Positions 1 through 5,191 of a stretch of 5,191 bases of DNA are shown one piece after another. Each line of letters begins with the position of its first letter. The stretch's first letter is position 1. The notes under the pieces are model-generated. The model had not been told where the DNA came from and searched no databases. It saw nothing but the letters and a program-made list of their open reading frames with translations. This stretch comes from Acidobacteriota bacterium (lineage in GTDB: Bacteria; Acidobacteriota; Terriglobia; Acidiferrales; 2-02-FULL-67-57). A program made the translations under genes and the position numbers. The stretch is from positions 1 to 5,191 of the forward strand of contig JACPRL010000097.1 of NCBI GenBank assembly GCA_016189965.1, in the 5' to 3' direction.

Positions 1-347
1 GGGGTAATCTCGCTCGGCACGCCGATGACGATGCGGGGATGCACCAACACCTTGCGGTTGTGGGCCTTCTGGATGAAGTAGTTGAGCATGCGCTCGGTGA
101 TTTTGAAGTCAGCGATGACGCCGTTCTTCATCGGCTTGATGGCGACGATGTTGGCCGGGGTGCGCCCCAGCATCTCCTTGGCTTCCTTGCCCACGGCCAC
201 GATGTCGCCGTTGTTTTTGTTCAGGGCGACGATGGAGGGCTCGTTCACCACGATGCCCCGGCTCGCGGCGAAGACCAGCGTGTTGGCCGTGCCCAGATCA
301 ATGGCCAGATCCGACGAGAACAAACTGAAGAAGGACCGGAAGTTCAT
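1..347 (-). CDS. mreB: Rod shape-determining protein MreB, N-terminal 115 residues (3' end beyond window)
   Basis: MreB is the bacterial actin homologue. It forms membrane-associated filaments in the cytoplasm that guide the elongasome and maintain rod shape. The reverse strand from an ATG at 347 reads a short amphipathic N-terminus (MNFRSFFSLF), then DLAIDLGTANTLVF (residues 13-26), which is the actin-fold phosphate-1 loop. It continues with the highly conserved NEPSIVAL (35-42), the VGKEAKEMLGRTP block (52-64), IKPMKNGVIADF (70-81) and HPRIVIGVPSEIT (103-115). The family is about 340 residues long, so roughly a third is present. The reading frame runs off the left edge without a break. The ribosome binding site is weak (AGGT at 360-357, about 9-10 bases before the ATG). 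The gene lies 51 bases behind the FecR-domain gene in the same direction with no evident terminator between them, so co-transcription is likely. Whether mreC/mreD follow is outside the window. Confidence 0.96.
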   Translation of the reverse strand, partial: MNFRSFFSLFSSDLAIDLGTANTLVFAASRGIVVNEPSIVALNKNNGDIVAVGKEAKEMLGRTPANIVAIKPMKNGVIADFKITERMLNYFIQKAHNRKVLVHPRIVIGVPSEIT

Positions 348-398
348 TCGTTGGTTACCTGCTTTCTCCCCGAAGACTCTCCCACTCGGCTCCCCGCC

Positions 399-1652
399 TC
401 ATTTGACGTAAATCACCTTGGTGCGCGTCACTACTTCGCCGCGCAGGTTCTGGGCCACCACGGTAATCTTGTGCGCTCCCGCCTCCGGCAGCGGCTTGGT
501 GAAATGGCGGAAGCCGCCGTCGGGCCCCACGTAGGCCACCGGCTCGGCGTTGACCGTGACGGTGGCGCCCGGTTCGGTGCGTCCCACAATCTCGATCACC
601 CGGCCGTGCTGCACCATGTTTTCGATCACCAGCAGCAACTGTTCGGTGGCGGGCTGGGGGGCCAGGGTGAAGCGGTTCGGGGCGCCTTCCTGGGATTGCT
701 GGCCCTTGTCGTCGCTGGCGCTCACCGTCCAGTAGTAGTCACCGGGCTGGAAGCCGCGGGCGGAGAAGCTGGTGTCGGCGAGTTTCCGATCAATCACCGT
801 GGTGGCAAAGAGCGGCGAGGTGGAGACGCGGAGGCGATAGCTGCGGGCTTTGGGGACCGGGTTCCACTCGAACTGGATGACTTCGCGGGCGGGGGTGGCG
901 GTGATGATGGGCTCGAGGTTGCGCGGGCGCACCAATTGCGGCGGGGCGAGAATTTTTTCTGTGTTGATGGGGGCGGCGGGGTCGCGGTAGCTCGCCCGCT
1001 CGTAGGGCCCGATCTGGATGCTCTCCTTGCCTTTGCTGACGGTGGCGCCGCCTTCGGCCACGGTGATTTCGTGGATGTTGGCTTCGGGGTCTTGGCGCAC
1101 CGCCGCCCGAGTGTTCTGCTGCATCCGCGCCACCATCTGATCCAGGCGCACCTCGGAGACCGAGCTCGCCAGCTCCCAACTGCCGGTGGAGAGGTCAACC
1201 GAGCCCGAACTAACCTGCACGGCCACTTGGGTGGAGCGGTCTTCGAGCGCGGTGTTGCGCTCGATGATGATGAGTGTGTCGGCCTTGACCGTATAGATGG
1301 TGCCGTCCAAAAACTGTACGCGGGCGGTGCCGTTGGAGCCGGTCTGGATAGTGTCGCCGGCTTCGAGCGGCATTCCGAGCGTCGCGTCCGTCCACTGCAC
1401 GGCGTCGCGCTTCTTCACACGCACGCTGCCCTCCAGGTTGGTGAAGCGCGCCGAGAAGCTGCGGTTAACCGCTGTCGCTTGCTCGCCTGACCCCTTGAGC
1501 ATTGCCCAGGCGCGGGAGAAAATTTCCGGATAGAGAATCGCCAGAGCGACGATGGCAACGGTCAGCACGCCGGCGGCGAGCAGGAAAACGGTGCGGTAGC
1601 TGACGGTGGTGTAGTACTCCCAGGCTGGCCGGGGGCTGGGTTTCTCCGCCAT
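399..1652 (-). CDS. Membrane-anchored FecR-domain protein with fibronectin-like and Ig-like repeats
   Basis: A 417-residue protein of unknown specific role. Residues 1-20 are a short cytoplasmic N-terminus and 21-41 are one hydrophobic helix (TVFLLAAGVLTVAIVALAIL). The rest should face the periplasm. A FecR domain spans about 70-165; its core reads LGMPLEAGDTIQTG (92-105) followed by GTARVQFLDGT (108-118). About 258-330 is fibronectin type III-like (FEWNPVPKARSYRLRVS, then GDYYWTVSASDDKG). About 344-417 is a bacterial Ig-like module (GRTEPGATVTVNAEPV ending KVIYVK). FecR domains occur in sigma-factor signalling, but no ECF sigma factor gene is adjacent, so I infer a structural or envelope-binding role. 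Start choice: the frame stays open to a GTG at 1718, but a predicted promoter -10 box covers that codon. The ATG at 1652 gives a cleaner membrane-protein N-terminus, although it lacks a good Shine-Dalgarno sequence. It is probably the first gene of an operon with mreB. Confidence 0.88.
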   Translation of the reverse strand: MAEKPSPRPAWEYYTTVSYRTVFLLAAGVLTVAIVALAILYPEIFSRAWAMLKGSGEQATAVNRSFSARFTNLEGSVRVKKRDAVQWTDATLGMPLEAGDTIQTGSNGTARVQFLDGTIYTVKADTLIIIERNTALEDRSTQVAVQVSSGSVDLSTGSWELASSVSEVRLDQMVARMQQNTRAAVRQDPEANIHEITVAEGGATVSKGKESIQIGPYERASYRDPAAPINTEKILAPPQLVRPRNLEPIITATPAREVIQFEWNPVPKARSYRLRVSTSPLFATTVIDRKLADTSFSARGFQPGDYYWTVSASDDKGQQSQEGAPNRFTLAPQPATEQLLLVIENMVQHGRVIEIVGRTEPGATVTVNAEPVAYVGPDGGFRHFTKPLPEAGAHKITVVAQNLRGEVVTRTKVIYVK

Positions 1653-1708
1653 TGTCGAGAGTTCTGCGGGCCGGGACAGCAACCGCCGCCGGCCCCTCCC
1701 TGCCGCCG

Positions 1709-1737
1709 ACAGTAGCACAGGGTGCGCGGGGATTCAA
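1709..1737 (-). promoter_or_regulatory. Predicted sigma70-type promoter for the FecR-mreB transcript
   Basis: On the reverse strand, TTGAAT (1737-1732) is followed after exactly 17 bases by TACTGT (1714-1709), preceded by an extended -10 TG at one-base spacing. The -35 box matches the consensus at 4 of 6 and the -10 at 3 of 6, helped by the TG. Transcription would begin near 1702 and leave a leader of about 50 bases before the ATG at 1652. This argues against the upstream GTG start at 1718. It is an inference from consensus matching only. Confidence 0.4.
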
Positions 1738-1744
1738 TTGGCTC

Positions 1745-1752
1745 GCCGCGGC
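1745..1752. promoter_or_regulatory. 8-bp palindrome between divergent -35 boxes, possible shared operator
   Basis: GCCGCGGC is a perfect palindrome lying between the two opposing -35 hexamers, immediately next to the rightward one. A dimeric regulator bound here could affect both promoters. In DNA this GC-rich an 8-base palindrome easily arises by chance, so the call is weak. Confidence 0.15.
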
Positions 1753-1781
1753 TTGACACGCGGGGGCGCCGCAACTAGCAT
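1753..1781 (+). promoter_or_regulatory. Predicted sigma70-type promoter for the amidohydrolase operon
   Basis: A perfect -35 hexamer TTGACA (1753-1758) is followed after the ideal 17-base spacer by TAGCAT (1776-1781), which matches the -10 consensus at 4 of 6. It is the best promoter-like match I found in this intergenic region. Transcription would start around 1788, giving a leader of about 134 bases before the ATG at 1922. It points away from the leftward FecR-mreB promoter, and the two -35 boxes are 15 bases apart. Confidence 0.55.
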
Positions 1782-1787
1782 TCGTGC

Positions 1788-1908
1788 TTCGCCCGTCGGG
1801 CGCTCGGGTGCGGGGACGCCAACCCTCTCGAGCCGCATTCCCTCGGAACGCGTAACCGGAGGGGGAGATTCTTCGTCTGAGTAGTTTCGATCGCAAGCAA
1901 TCCCGTTC
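1788..1908 (+). promoter_or_regulatory. 5' leader of the amidohydrolase operon with two small hairpins
   Basis: The predicted untranslated leader contains two short inverted repeats. At 1790-1802, CGCCC and GGGCG flank a 3-base loop right at the expected transcript start. At 1840-1863, CCCTCGG pairs with CCGGAGGG (one bulged G) around a 9-base loop. Neither is followed by a U run, so they do not look like terminators. I recognise no known riboswitch or protein-binding leader. Beyond these I see nothing in the stretch, and no credible small gene. Confidence 0.2.
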
Positions 1909-1914
1909 AAGGAG
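1909..1914 (+). promoter_or_regulatory. Ribosome binding site of the first amidohydrolase gene
   Basis: AAGGAG lies 7 bases before the ATG at 1922. It is a near-ideal Shine-Dalgarno match at the best spacing and fixes this start, which is also where a signal peptide begins. Confidence 0.85.
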
Positions 1915-1921
1915 TTTCCTG

Positions 1922-3637
1922 ATGAGGTTGACATCCAGCTCCGGGCAATCCTCGCTACGGCGGCCGGCGGTCCTGCTGCTCGCCGCGCTGCTGCTGGCAC
2001 CGCAAGTGGCGCCGGCTCAGCGCTCCGATGAGCAACCAAGCCCGCCGCGCTACTTTGCCATCCGGAACGCGCGGCTGGTGCCCGTCTCGGGCCCCGTCAT
2101 CGAGCGGGGCACCATCGTGCTGGCCAACGGGTTGATTGCCGCCCTCGGCCCGGAGGCGGCCATTCCGCCCGAAGCCTGGGTGATGGAGGGGGAAGGGTTG
2201 ACCGTTTATCCCGGCCTGATTGACACCCTCACCAACCTGGCCCTGCCGGCGCCGCCGGCGGCGGGGGCTCCGGCCGGAGCTGAGCAGGCCATGCCACAGG
2301 CGGCGCGCCAACCCATCGCGCACGGCCCGGAGGACCGTCCCGGAACCACCTCTTGGGAGAACGCGGCCGACGAACTCAAGCCGGACGACAAGCGGCTGGA
2401 GGACTGGCGCAAAGCGGGCTTCACGTCCGTCGTCACGGTGGCGGAGCGCGGCATCTTCCCCGGCCAGGCGGCTTTCATCAACCTGGCGGGCGAGCGGGCG
2501 AACGAGATGGTGGTGAAGACGCCGGCGGCGTTGCGGGTCAACCTGACGCCGGTGGGCGGGTTCTGGAGTTTCCCCGGCTCGCTGATGGGCGTGCTGGCTT
2601 ACATCAAGCAGGTTTTCATCGACGCGGACCACTACGCCGCGGCCTGGAGCCTCTATTCCGCCGAGCCGCGGGGGCGGGAGCGCCCCGGCTACGACCGCGC
2701 GCTGGCGCCGATCCGCGACGCCGTGGGCGGGGGCTGGCCGGTGCTGATGCCCGCCACCTGGGCGAAGGAGATTGAGCGGGCGCTGCGCTTGGGCGACGAG
2801 TTGGGCGTGCGCACGATTGTCTACGGCGCCCACCAGGGGTATGCCGCTGCAGACGCGCTGGCAGCCAAGAAAGTTCCGGTGCTGGTCAGCTTGAAATGGC
2901 CGGAGCGAGCGGCCGACGCCGACCCGGAAGCTGAGGAGCCGCTGCGGGTCCTGCGTTTTCGCGCGCAGGCCCCATCCACGCCGGCGGCGCTGGAGAAGGC
3001 CGGGGTCAGGTTCGCCTTCTACTCTGACGGGCTGGCGAATCCGGCCGACATCCTGAAGAACGCCCGCAAAGCCATTGAGGCGGGGTTGCCGGCTGAAGCG
3101 GCGCTGCGCGCTTTCACGTTGAGCGCGGCGGAAATCTACAGCGTGGCCGACCGGCTGGGAAGCCTGGAGCCCGGGAAGGTGGCCAATCTGGTGGTGACCG
3201 ACGGCGAGCTGTTCGGCGAAAAAACCAAAGTCAAGATGGTTTTCATTGACGGCCGCAAGTACGAGGTGCGCGAGCCCGGGCGTCCGGCTGAGCCACCGGG
3301 GGTGAACCTGACCGGCCGCTGGACGCTGAGTATGCAGACGCCGCGCGGGGTGGAAGAGCGTACGGCGGAGCTCACCATGGCGGAGGACGGCACGCTCTCG
3401 GGCAGCATCACAGGCCCGCGGGGCGAGGCCAGCATTTCGAGCGGCTGGGTGAGCGGAAACAAGTTCAGCTTCACCGTGCGCTTCTCGGTGGGGCCGCGGA
3501 CGCTGGAGGCGACCTACAGCGGCACGGTGGAAGGCGACAAGATGACCGGGAGCGTCACGGTGGCGCGGCAGACGGTTGAATTCACCGGAACGCGCGCTGC
3601 GCCGCCCAAGCAAGACACCGCCGGAGCCGCAAGGTAG
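1922..3637 (+). CDS. Exported amidohydrolase-superfamily protein with degenerate metal site and C-terminal beta domain
   Basis: A 571-residue protein. Residues 1-32 form a Sec-type signal peptide: LRRP, then the hydrophobic stretch AVLLLAALLLAP, with likely cleavage after APA (32). About 44-450 has the imidazolonepropionase-like amidohydrolase layout: an N-terminal beta strip (FAIRNARLVPV, GTIVLANGLIAALGP), YPGLID at 96-101, a TIM-barrel middle, and the closing LGSLEPGKVANLVV (412-425) with KMVFIDGR (438-445). The family's metal ligands are mostly absent. The HxH after PGLID is L103/N105, the position of the bridging lysine is R205, the second HxH region reads PAT (277-279), and only the SD aspartate (D369) is clearly kept. 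A bridging segment (109-140) is rich in Ala, Pro and Gly. Residues about 461-560 form a separate beta-rich domain (GRWTLSMQTPRG, TLSGSITGPRGEA, YSGTVEGDKMTGSV), a type seen fused to secreted hydrolases; I do not assign it a function. It is the first gene of a two-gene operon with its paralogue 10 bases downstream. It is probably not a conventional metal-dependent hydrolase, and more likely a partner or scaffold. Export and superfamily membership are well supported; the role is inferred. Confidence 0.9.
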   Translation: MRLTSSSGQSSLRRPAVLLLAALLLAPQVAPAQRSDEQPSPPRYFAIRNARLVPVSGPVIERGTIVLANGLIAALGPEAAIPPEAWVMEGEGLTVYPGLIDTLTNLALPAPPAAGAPAGAEQAMPQAARQPIAHGPEDRPGTTSWENAADELKPDDKRLEDWRKAGFTSVVTVAERGIFPGQAAFINLAGERANEMVVKTPAALRVNLTPVGGFWSFPGSLMGVLAYIKQVFIDADHYAAAWSLYSAEPRGRERPGYDRALAPIRDAVGGGWPVLMPATWAKEIERALRLGDELGVRTIVYGAHQGYAAADALAAKKVPVLVSLKWPERAADADPEAEEPLRVLRFRAQAPSTPAALEKAGVRFAFYSDGLANPADILKNARKAIEAGLPAEAALRAFTLSAAEIYSVADRLGSLEPGKVANLVVTDGELFGEKTKVKMVFIDGRKYEVREPGRPAEPPGVNLTGRWTLSMQTPRGVEERTAELTMAEDGTLSGSITGPRGEASISSGWVSGNKFSFTVRFSVGPRTLEATYSGTVEGDKMTGSVTVARQTVEFTGTRAAPPKQDTAGAAR

Positions 3638-3641
3638 GAGG
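3636..3641 (+). promoter_or_regulatory. Ribosome binding site overlapping the upstream stop codon
   Basis: AGGAGG sits 6 bases before the ATG at 3648 and shares its first two bases with the TAG stop (3635-3637) of the preceding gene. This decides the start of the second amidohydrolase. A longer frame reaches back to an ATG at 3576, but those 24 extra residues would precede the signal peptide and overlap the upstream gene. The arrangement suggests translational coupling. Confidence 0.88.
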
Positions 3642-3647
3642 CTGACA

Positions 3648-5054
3648 ATGAAACGAGCGCTTGCTTCCGTTGCACTGATTGCCCTGGGGGCGCTGCTCGC
3701 GGCGTCGGCGCACGCGCAACCGGCCGACGGCGTGATTGTCATCCAGAACGCCACCATCTTTACGCTGGGGCCGCAGGGGAAGATCGAGAAAGGCTCCATC
3801 CTCATCCGCGGCGGGAAAATCGCCGCGGTGGGCCGGAACGTGCGGGTGCCAGCGGGCGCCACGGTGATTGACGCCAGCGGGATGTACGTTACTCCGGGCA
3901 TCATTGACGCCCACTCCCACATCGCGGTGGACGGCGGGGTGAACGAAGGCAGCATCGCGGTCTCGGCGATGGTGGGCATCGAGGAGGTGCTCGACCCGGA
4001 CGACGTTGACATCTACCGCGACCTGGCGGGCGGGGTGACGAGCGCCAACGTGCTGCACGGCAGCGCCAACCCCATCGGGGGCAAGAACGCCGTCATCAAG
4101 CTGCGCTGGGGCCGGGACGCCAAGGGGCTGCTGTTCGAGGGGGCGCCGCCGGGGATCAAGTTCGCTTTGGGGGAAAACCCGAAACGCTCGAACTTCACCC
4201 CGCCGCCGGGCGTGCCGCAGCGCTATCCGGCGACGCGCATGGGGGTGATGGACGTCATCCGGCGCGCCTTCATCGAAGCGCGCGAGTACCGCAAGCAGTG
4301 GCAGCAGTACCAGCAGCGGGTGGCGGCGGGGGAGAAGAACGTGATTCCGCCGCGGCGCGACCTGAAGCTCGAGCCACTGGTGGAAATCCTGGAGGGCAAG
4401 CGGCTGGTGCACGCGCACTGCTACCGGGCGGATGAAATTTTGCAACTCATCCGGCTGGCCGAGGAGTTCGGCTTCCGCATCGCGACGTTTCAGCACGTGC
4501 TCGAAGGCTACAAGGTGGCGAAAGAGATTGCGGCGCACGGGGCGGGGGCCTCGACGTTCTCCGACTGGTGGGCCTACAAGGTGGAAGCCTATGACGCCAT
4601 CCCCTACAACGCGGCGCTGATGACCGAGCGCGGCGTGGTGGTTTCGATCAACTCCGACAGCGCCGAGGAGGCCCGGCACCTGAACCAGGAGGCGGGCAAG
4701 GCGATGAAGTGGGGCGGGCTCTCGGAGACCGAGGCGCTGAAGCTGGTGACGCTCAACCCGGCCAAGCAGCTCCGCATCGACAAGCGCGTGGGCTCGATTG
4801 AAGTGGGCAAGGACGCCGATTTGGTGCTCTACAAGGAGCACCCGCTCAGCGTCTACGCCGTGGCGCAGAAAGTGCTGATTGACGGCCGGGTGTACTTCGA
4901 CCGGGAGCAGGACATCGCGCGGCGCACGGAAATCGAGAAAGAAAAGAAGGAGCTCAAAGAAAAGCTGGAAAAGAAAGAGAAGCCGAAAGAAGAACCGAAG
5001 CCGGAGGCGCCGAAAGAGAAACCGGAGGCGGCTGTCCTGCCGATGATTTTCTAG
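3648..5054 (+). CDS. Exported metal-dependent amidohydrolase (imidazolonepropionase-like), apparently active
   Basis: A 468-residue secreted hydrolase expected to cleave C-N bonds in a cyclic amide, peptide-like or related substrate; the substrate cannot be read from sequence. Residues 1-23 are a signal peptide (MKRALASVALIALGALLAAS, cleavage after AHA). The N-terminal beta strip follows (VIVIQNATIFTLG, GSILIRGGKIAAVG). Metal-site residues are present: PGIIDAHSH with H89 and H91, K171 in GIKFALGENPK as the likely carboxylated lysine, H255/H257 in LVHAHCYRADEI, H283 in FQHVLEGY, and D337 in SINSDS. The C-terminus of the fold has LKLVTLNPAKQL (364-375), GSIEVGKDADLVLY (382-395) and KVLIDGRVYF (408-417). 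Residues about 428-460 form an unusual Lys/Glu/Pro tail after the normal end of the fold. It is the second gene of the operon. It aligns with the upstream paralogue; for example YPATRMGVMDVIRRAFIEA (193-211) matches FPGSLMGVLAYIKQVFIDA there. Similar to annotated amidohydrolases or Xaa-Pro dipeptidase-like proteins, but no narrower name is justified. Confidence 0.95.
   Translation: MKRALASVALIALGALLAASAHAQPADGVIVIQNATIFTLGPQGKIEKGSILIRGGKIAAVGRNVRVPAGATVIDASGMYVTPGIIDAHSHIAVDGGVNEGSIAVSAMVGIEEVLDPDDVDIYRDLAGGVTSANVLHGSANPIGGKNAVIKLRWGRDAKGLLFEGAPPGIKFALGENPKRSNFTPPPGVPQRYPATRMGVMDVIRRAFIEAREYRKQWQQYQQRVAAGEKNVIPPRRDLKLEPLVEILEGKRLVHAHCYRADEILQLIRLAEEFGFRIATFQHVLEGYKVAKEIAAHGAGASTFSDWWAYKVEAYDAIPYNAALMTERGVVVSINSDSAEEARHLNQEAGKAMKWGGLSETEALKLVTLNPAKQLRIDKRVGSIEVGKDADLVLYKEHPLSVYAVAQKVLIDGRVYFDREQDIARRTEIEKEKKELKEKLEKKEKPKEEPKPEAPKEKPEAAVLPMIF
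4929..5033 (+). repeat. Low-complexity Lys/Glu/Pro-coding tail with short direct repeats
   Basis: This is the coding stretch for the charged tail of the second amidohydrolase (residues about 428-462). It is markedly richer in A than the surrounding GC-rich gene. It contains CCGGAGGCG twice (5001-5009 and 5022-5030, 21 bases or seven codons apart) and repeated CCGAAAGA, giving the repeated peptide KPEA. The first half (EIEKEKKELKEKLEKKEK) could form a charged helix or short coiled coil; the second half is proline-rich and likely extended. Confidence 0.6.
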
Positions 5055-5084
5055 CGAGGAGACAAGGCGCGATGAGCAGACAAA

Positions 5085-5127
5085 CAGATCCCTCACCGCC
5101 AAGGCACGCAAGGGTTCGGGATGACAA
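5085..5127. repeat. Imperfect inverted repeat between convergent genes, possible dispersed intergenic element
   Basis: ATCCCTCACC (5088-5097) faces GGTTCGGGAT (5113-5122), pairing at 8 of 10 positions around a 15-base loop. Flanks CAG on the left and GACAA on the right resemble a style of short intergenic repeat (CAGATCC...GGATGACA) that I recall from several bacterial genomes; I cannot verify this here. It sits between the stop of the second amidohydrolase and the stop of the opposing VOC gene, where a bidirectional terminator would be expected. There is no U run on either strand, so terminator function is uncertain. Confidence 0.35.
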
Positions 5128-5137
5128 TAGGGTCCGA

Positions 5138-5191
5138 TCAGCGCGTGTAAATCCCGAAGAAGTTGCCCTCGGGGTCGGCCAGCAACGCGAA
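5138..5191 (-). CDS. VOC (glyoxalase/bleomycin-resistance) superfamily protein, last 17 residues only
   Basis: Read leftward from the right edge, the frame gives FALLADPEGNFFGIYTR and then TGA at 5140-5138. The ADPEGNxFGI ending is characteristic of the last beta strand of vicinal-oxygen-chelate proteins. Having G after the two aromatics, rather than the metal-binding E of classical glyoxalase I (DPDGNxxEL), resembles the branch annotated as 'predicted enzyme related to lactoylglutathione lyase'. The rest of the gene (family members are usually about 110-150 residues per unit) lies beyond the window. It converges on the amidohydrolase operon and is unlikely to be co-regulated with it. Its function cannot be assigned from this fragment. 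Confidence 0.72.
   Translation of the reverse strand, partial: FALLADPEGNFFGIYTR

Noticed and set aside
39..1490. Long rightward open frame of 483 codons across mreB and the FecR-domain gene
   Set aside because: It is antisense to two genes with clear conserved motifs. It is rich in His, Gly, Arg and Val as expected for a GC-rich shadow frame, and has no recognisable domain.
399..1652. FecR-domain protein as an anti-sigma factor of a TonB/ECF iron-uptake system
   Set aside because: No ECF sigma factor or TonB-dependent receptor gene is nearby. The Ig and fibronectin modules and the neighbouring mreB point to a different context.
1922..2020. Twin-arginine (Tat) signal in the first amidohydrolase (SLRRPAVLL)
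   Set aside because: The arginine pair is followed by P-A-V rather than x-F-L-K, and the hydrophobic core is long and Leu-rich, which fits Sec export better.
3576..3647. 24-residue N-terminal extension of the second amidohydrolase from the ATG at 3576
   Set aside because: It would overlap the upstream gene and put an Arg/Pro-rich stretch before a typical signal peptide. The ATG at 3648 has an AGGAGG at ideal spacing.
1955..4012. Leftward open frame of 685 codons antisense to the first amidohydrolase and the start of the second
   Set aside because: It is long only because of high GC codon bias on the opposite strand. Its composition is His/Arg/Gln-rich with no motif, it starts inside the second amidohydrolase gene, and it has no sign of its own ribosome binding site.
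3582..5111. Leftward open frame of 509 codons antisense to the second amidohydrolase
   Set aside because: It mirrors a gene with complete metal-site motifs. Its start contains low-complexity Leu/Phe/Arg runs that are simply the reverse of the Lys/Glu tail.
5072..5191. Rightward open frame starting MSRQTDPSPPRH with GAGGAG upstream, open to the right edge
   Set aside because: It runs through the inverted repeat and then antisense to the VOC C-terminus, whose DPEGN motif is convincing. The translation has no recognisable feature.

Overview
The window looks like chromosomal DNA from a GC-rich (roughly mid-60s % by eye) Gram-negative-type bacterium. The likeliest source is a soil Acidobacteriota member. 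That is an inference from gene style: secreted tandem amidohydrolases with an attached beta-rich domain, a membrane-anchored FecR-domain protein, and a cytoskeletal MreB. No marker gene in the window proves the taxon.

Layout: Two genes read leftward from about 1.7 kb. The first (1652 to 399) is a membrane-anchored FecR-domain protein with fibronectin/Ig-like repeats. It is followed 51 bases later by the 5' part of mreB (347 to 1, cut by the window edge). A 269-base divergent intergenic region (1653-1921) separates them from a rightward two-gene operon. It holds two back-to-back sigma70-like promoters whose -35 boxes are 15 bases apart. The rightward operon encodes two exported paralogous amidohydrolases (1922-3637 and 3648-5054), separated by 10 bases. 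The ribosome binding site of the second overlaps the stop codon of the first. A short convergent intergenic region (5055-5137) follows, with an imperfect inverted repeat. The last 54 bases are the 3' end of a leftward VOC/glyoxalase-superfamily gene.

Main biological point: the second amidohydrolase keeps a complete set of recognisable metal-site residues (H89/H91, K171, H255 and/or H257, H283, D337). In the first, by my hand alignment, nearly all of these are replaced (L103/N105, R205, P277/T279) and only the last aspartate (D369) is clearly kept. The pair therefore looks like one active enzyme and one catalytically degenerate partner, both sent across the inner membrane and translated together. 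The substrate cannot be told from sequence. No mobile element, CRISPR array, tRNA or rRNA gene was seen. Nothing here is clearly a new defence or mobile system.
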